From Bifidobacteriaceae bacterium (lineage in GTDB: Bacteria > Actinomycetota > Actinomycetes > Actinomycetales > WQXJ01), in contig JAIRNM010000065.1 of assembly GCA_031258055.1 (NCBI GenBank), positions 1-6,725 of the forward strand: a stretch of DNA of 6,725 nucleotides, written 5' to 3'. Made by a program: the position numbers and the translations under genes. The notes under the pieces are model-generated. The model was not told where the DNA came from and ran no database searches. It worked only from the letters and a program-made list of their open reading frames with translations. Positions 4,853-6,725 of the stretch are shown piece after piece (within the stretch, counting starts at the first letter, position 1; every line of letters starts with the position of its first letter).

Positions 4853-6102
4853 TGGGACGCTACGACTTAGCCGACCAGCGGTCGTTCGCGACCGGCGAGC
4901 CTGTCTTTTGCTTAGCTCCTGAGGTCGGCGTGGTTGGCCTCAAAGGACCAGACGCGCTGGCGCTGTTGAGTGCCCTGACCACCCTCCCGCCCCAGGAAGA
5001 ACCGCCGCCGCCCGGCACCGAGGCGCTGGTGTTCAATGCCCAAGGCCACATCCAGTTTGCCTTTCAGCTAGCTGAACCGGTCCCTGGCGATAGCTCCGAT
5101 TGGTTGCTCTTGACCGATGGCTTAGCCCAAGCGCTGGCGGGATTCTTGAATTCACGGCGTTTCCGGTTGCGGGCCGAAGCGACCGCCCGCACCGATCTGG
5201 CCGTGGCCCTGACGCCTGGACCGCTGAATCAATCAGTTTTCGGCCCCGACGGGGTTGATTGGGCTTCCAGCCCTGACGGCTGGCCCGGAACGCCGGACTG
5301 GCCGAACCGGGCTGGATTGGAAGCGCGGCCAGAGTCGCTGAATCAATGGGACAAACCGGACGAACCCTATCAAGTGGACCAACCGAGTCAGCCGAACCTC
5401 CCCCAGCGCCGGTGGCGCCAGGCGGTCAAACCCCGCTACTGCCTAGTTGAGCCACATCCGGGTGCTGGTTGGAGGGGTATGACCAGCCACATCTACGATC
5501 CGACTGCCCCGAATCCGCTGCCTGAGCGACTCGAACGCCGGGGCTACCGCCAGATCGACGGCGCCGCCTTGGAGGCTCTGCGGATCGCCGCTTGGCGTCC
5601 CCTGGCCAGCCGCGAAGCAGCCGACGGCAAGACCTTGCCGCATGAACTCGACTGGTTGCGCACCACCACGCCTGTGAATTCGGGCTGCTATCCCGGCCAA
5701 GAAACGGTGGCGAAGATCATCAACGTGGGCAAGCCGCCCCGGCGACTGGTCTTCTTGCATCTGGATGGATCGGACGGGGTGCTTCCCCAGGTCGGCGCGG
5801 CGGTGACCGTGGCGCGATCCGAGTTGGGCGGGACTGACGAGGCGGCGGGTGGCACGGCATCGGCGGCTTGTGGCTTGCTCACGTCTGTCGGCGTGCACCA
5901 TGAGCTGGGGCCGATAGCCTTGGCGCTGGTCAAACGCACCACGCCGAGAGACGTTGACTTGTTGGTAGACGCCCTAGACGCTCCCGGCGGGCTGATCGCG
6001 GCCAGCCAGACGGAGATAGTGCCAGTCAACGGCGAATCGGACGCTCGCCCCGCCCGCCGGGCCACTCTCCCGAAGTTGTCTCGCCGCGCGCGTGTCCAGT
6101 AA
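4852..6102 (+). CDS. ygfZ: YgfZ-type folate-binding protein (Fe-S cluster maintenance)
   Basis: A 416-residue homologue of E. coli YgfZ, a tetrahydrofolate-dependent protein related to the glycine-cleavage T protein that helps make or repair Fe-S clusters in certain enzymes. The N-terminal domain starts with a typical LKGPDALALLSALTT stretch (30-44). The family signature is GCYPGQETVAKIINVGKPPRR (278-298), with the key Cys at 279. The usual Lys before GC is Ser277 here, which is odd. The C-terminal beta-barrel follows (LVFLHLDG to about residue 390), with GLLTSVGVHHELGPIALALVKR resembling the usual end of the fold (341-362), then a basic tail. The protein is longer than the usual 300-370 residues because of a Pro/Trp/Asp/Gln-rich insertion at about 123-190. 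ATG 4852 overlaps the previous stop, with AAGGAT (4841-4846) 5 nt upstream, so coupling with the FABP-like gene is likely. Confidence 0.9.
   Translation: MGRYDLADQRSFATGEPVFCLAPEVGVVGLKGPDALALLSALTTLPPQEEPPPPGTEALVFNAQGHIQFAFQLAEPVPGDSSDWLLLTDGLAQALAGFLNSRRFRLRAEATARTDLAVALTPGPLNQSVFGPDGVDWASSPDGWPGTPDWPNRAGLEARPESLNQWDKPDEPYQVDQPSQPNLPQRRWRQAVKPRYCLVEPHPGAGWRGMTSHIYDPTAPNPLPERLERRGYRQIDGAALEALRIAAWRPLASREAADGKTLPHELDWLRTTTPVNSGCYPGQETVAKIINVGKPPRRLVFLHLDGSDGVLPQVGAAVTVARSELGGTDEAAGGTASAACGLLTSVGVHHELGPIALALVKRTTPRDVDLLVDALDAPGGLIAASQTEIVPVNGESDARPARRATLPKLSRRARVQ
5222..5347 (+). repeat. In-frame 12-bp direct repeats bounding part of the YgfZ insertion
   Basis: CGCTGAATCAAT occurs at 5222-5233 and 5336-5347, 114 bp (38 codons) apart and in the same frame. 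Each copy encodes a Leu-Asn-Gln triplet (residues 125-127 and 163-165). The stretch between is rich in Pro, Asp and Trp, unlike the flanking domain. This may be a decayed tandem duplication within an expanded loop. I see no terminal inverted repeats that would make it a mobile element. Confidence 0.5.
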
Positions 6103-6149
6103 TGGCTCCTCGTTGGTCCCAAGTGGGCGAGCGCTGGCCAGGCGGCCTC

Positions 6150-6162
6150 TAATCTTGGTTTA
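6150..6162 (+). promoter_or_regulatory. -10-like element placed for a leaderless DUF2516 mRNA
   Basis: TAATCT (6150-6155) fits the TANNNT form of actinobacterial -10 elements, and the A of the DUF2516 ATG follows after exactly 6 nt. That is the usual distance from a -10 to the transcription start. No Shine-Dalgarno sequence lies ahead of this ATG. Together these suggest a leaderless transcript for the DUF2516-dtd pair. No good -35 is seen. Confidence 0.45.
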
Positions 6163-6515
6163 TGCAGTCTTGGTTGTTGACGCCCTGGATCATTATTGTC
6201 GCGCTGCTCTCGCTAGCGGCGTTCGCGGTTGAAGTGTTCGCCTTGGTCGTAGCGCTTAAAGCGCCCGCAGCCGCTTACACGGCGGCTGGCAAACTGTCGA
6301 AGGGGGCCTGGGTCGCCATTACGGCTGTCGCTACGCTGATTGGATTCAGCGCGGCTCCTCTCCCGCTATTGGGTGGAAGTAGGGGGTTCGGCGGCCTGCT
6401 GTCGATTGCCGCCCTGGTGGCGGCTCTAGTCTTCATAGTTGATGTGCGTCCCGCCGTCAGTGGCGCGAGCGGCGGCCGTGGCCGGCCCGGACCCAGACAA
6501 CAGGGCGGGTGGTGA
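6162..6515 (+). CDS. DUF2516 family membrane protein
   Basis: A 117-residue actinobacterial membrane protein of unknown function (DUF2516). Three hydrophobic segments lie near 8-33, 48-70 and 77-95. The family-like features are FALVVALKAPAAAYTAAGKLSK (26-47), where the more usual form has a PAAAFTAAGKLTK-like run, and VFIVDVRPAV (90-99) after the last segment. A Gly/Arg/Pro-rich hydrophilic tail follows. The ATG at 6162 has no ribosome-binding site but a well-placed -10-like element. The dtd start is one base beyond the stop, so the two genes are cotranscribed. In other actinobacteria, as I recall, DUF2516 genes also sit beside YgfZ and dtd; the reason is unknown. Confidence 0.88.
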   Translation: MQSWLLTPWIIIVALLSLAAFAVEVFALVVALKAPAAAYTAAGKLSKGAWVAITAVATLIGFSAAPLPLLGGSRGFGGLLSIAALVAALVFIVDVRPAVSGASGGRGRPGPRQQGGW

Positions 6516-6516
6516 A

Positions 6517-6725
6517 ATGAGGGCGGTTGTTCAACGGACAGTCGATGCGCGCTGCGAGGTTCAGGGTCGTCAGGTCTCAGGCTTCTTCGGTGAGGGACTG
6601 GTGGCGCTGATCGGCGTCACCCACTCAGATGGTCCGGCTGAGGCCTCCATTCTGGCCCGGAAGATAGCCGAATTGAAGCTCTTGCGCGGCGAGCGCAGTG
6701 CCCAAGAGGCCACAGCGCCGGTCAT
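6517..6725 (+). CDS. dtd: D-aminoacyl-tRNA deacylase, 5' part (3' end outside window)
   Basis: The enzyme hydrolyses D-amino acids wrongly attached to tRNA, a cytoplasmic proofreading step that protects translation. The frame from ATG 6517 stays open to the window end (69 codons plus 2 bases, about half of the usual 145-150 residues). It begins MRAVVQRTVDARCEVQGRQV, followed by FFGEGLVALIGVTHSDG (23-39) and ILARKIAELKLLRGE (45-59), the standard Dtd opening in which GLxxLxGVTHxD and ARKIxxLRxF are conserved. The catalytic SQFTL-like and Gly-cisPro motifs would lie beyond the window, so activity cannot be judged. Only one base separates it from the DUF2516 stop; GGGTGGTGA just upstream may act as ribosome-binding site. 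Confidence 0.93.
   Translation, partial: MRAVVQRTVDARCEVQGRQVSGFFGEGLVALIGVTHSDGPAEASILARKIAELKLLRGERSAQEATAPV

Noticed and set aside
5222..5347. Idea that the 12-bp repeats are target duplications of a small mobile element
   Set aside because: The intervening 102 bp lacks terminal inverted repeats, and the reading frame is kept throughout, so loop expansion is simpler.
6102..6152. 16-codon frame starting in the TAATG at the ygfZ stop
   Set aside because: It is very short and unsupported. The TAATG overlap could be chance, and no conserved small peptide is known to me at this place.

Overview
The window looks like chromosomal core sequence from a high-GC Gram-positive actinobacterium (Actinomycetota). 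The evidence is GC-rich coding sequence with GTG starts, a GlnR-type orphan response regulator, a DUF2516 membrane protein, an actinobacterial FABP/nitrobindin-like protein beside a YgfZ homologue, and a Dtd gene. The genus cannot be named from the sequence alone. I see no transposase, integrase, phage gene, CRISPR array, tRNA or rRNA.

Left half, minus strand. Read right to left, glnR (2572-3414) is followed by about 470 bases without a convincing gene. Then comes a tight three-gene operon: a PhoU-like DUF47 protein (1480-2100), a PiT-family phosphate transporter (436-1473), and a membrane-anchored protein of unknown function that runs off the left edge (1-439). Its start codon overlaps the transporter stop (GTGA). 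The operon reads as low-affinity phosphate uptake plus its accessory/regulatory protein and an uncharacterised exported partner. The spacer upstream holds two exact copies of an 18-base repeat at a 23-base period, and a 15-bp dyad just ahead of the DUF47 ribosome-binding site.

Right half, plus strand, divergent from glnR. A polytopic membrane protein of unknown function (3483-4241) is followed by an FABP/nitrobindin-like small beta-barrel (4283-4852) whose stop overlaps the start of a YgfZ-type folate-binding protein (4852-6102, TAATG). After a short gap come a DUF2516 membrane protein (6162-6515) and the 5' part of dtd, a D-aminoacyl-tRNA deacylase (6517 to the window end). From memory of Mycobacterium tuberculosis, glnR (Rv0818), an FABP-like protein (Rv0813c) and a PhoU homologue (phoY2, Rv0821c) also lie close together, so this looks like a rearranged version of a conserved actinobacterial neighbourhood joining nitrogen regulation, phosphate uptake and Fe-S/one-carbon maintenance genes.

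I found no obviously new multi-gene system. The points most worth following are the repeat pair and the dyad upstream of the phosphate operon, two possible leaderless starts (FABP-like and DUF2516), changed signature residues in YgfZ (Lys to Ser) and in the FABP-like protein (Tyr at the usual His position), and a Pro/Trp/Asp-rich insertion in YgfZ.
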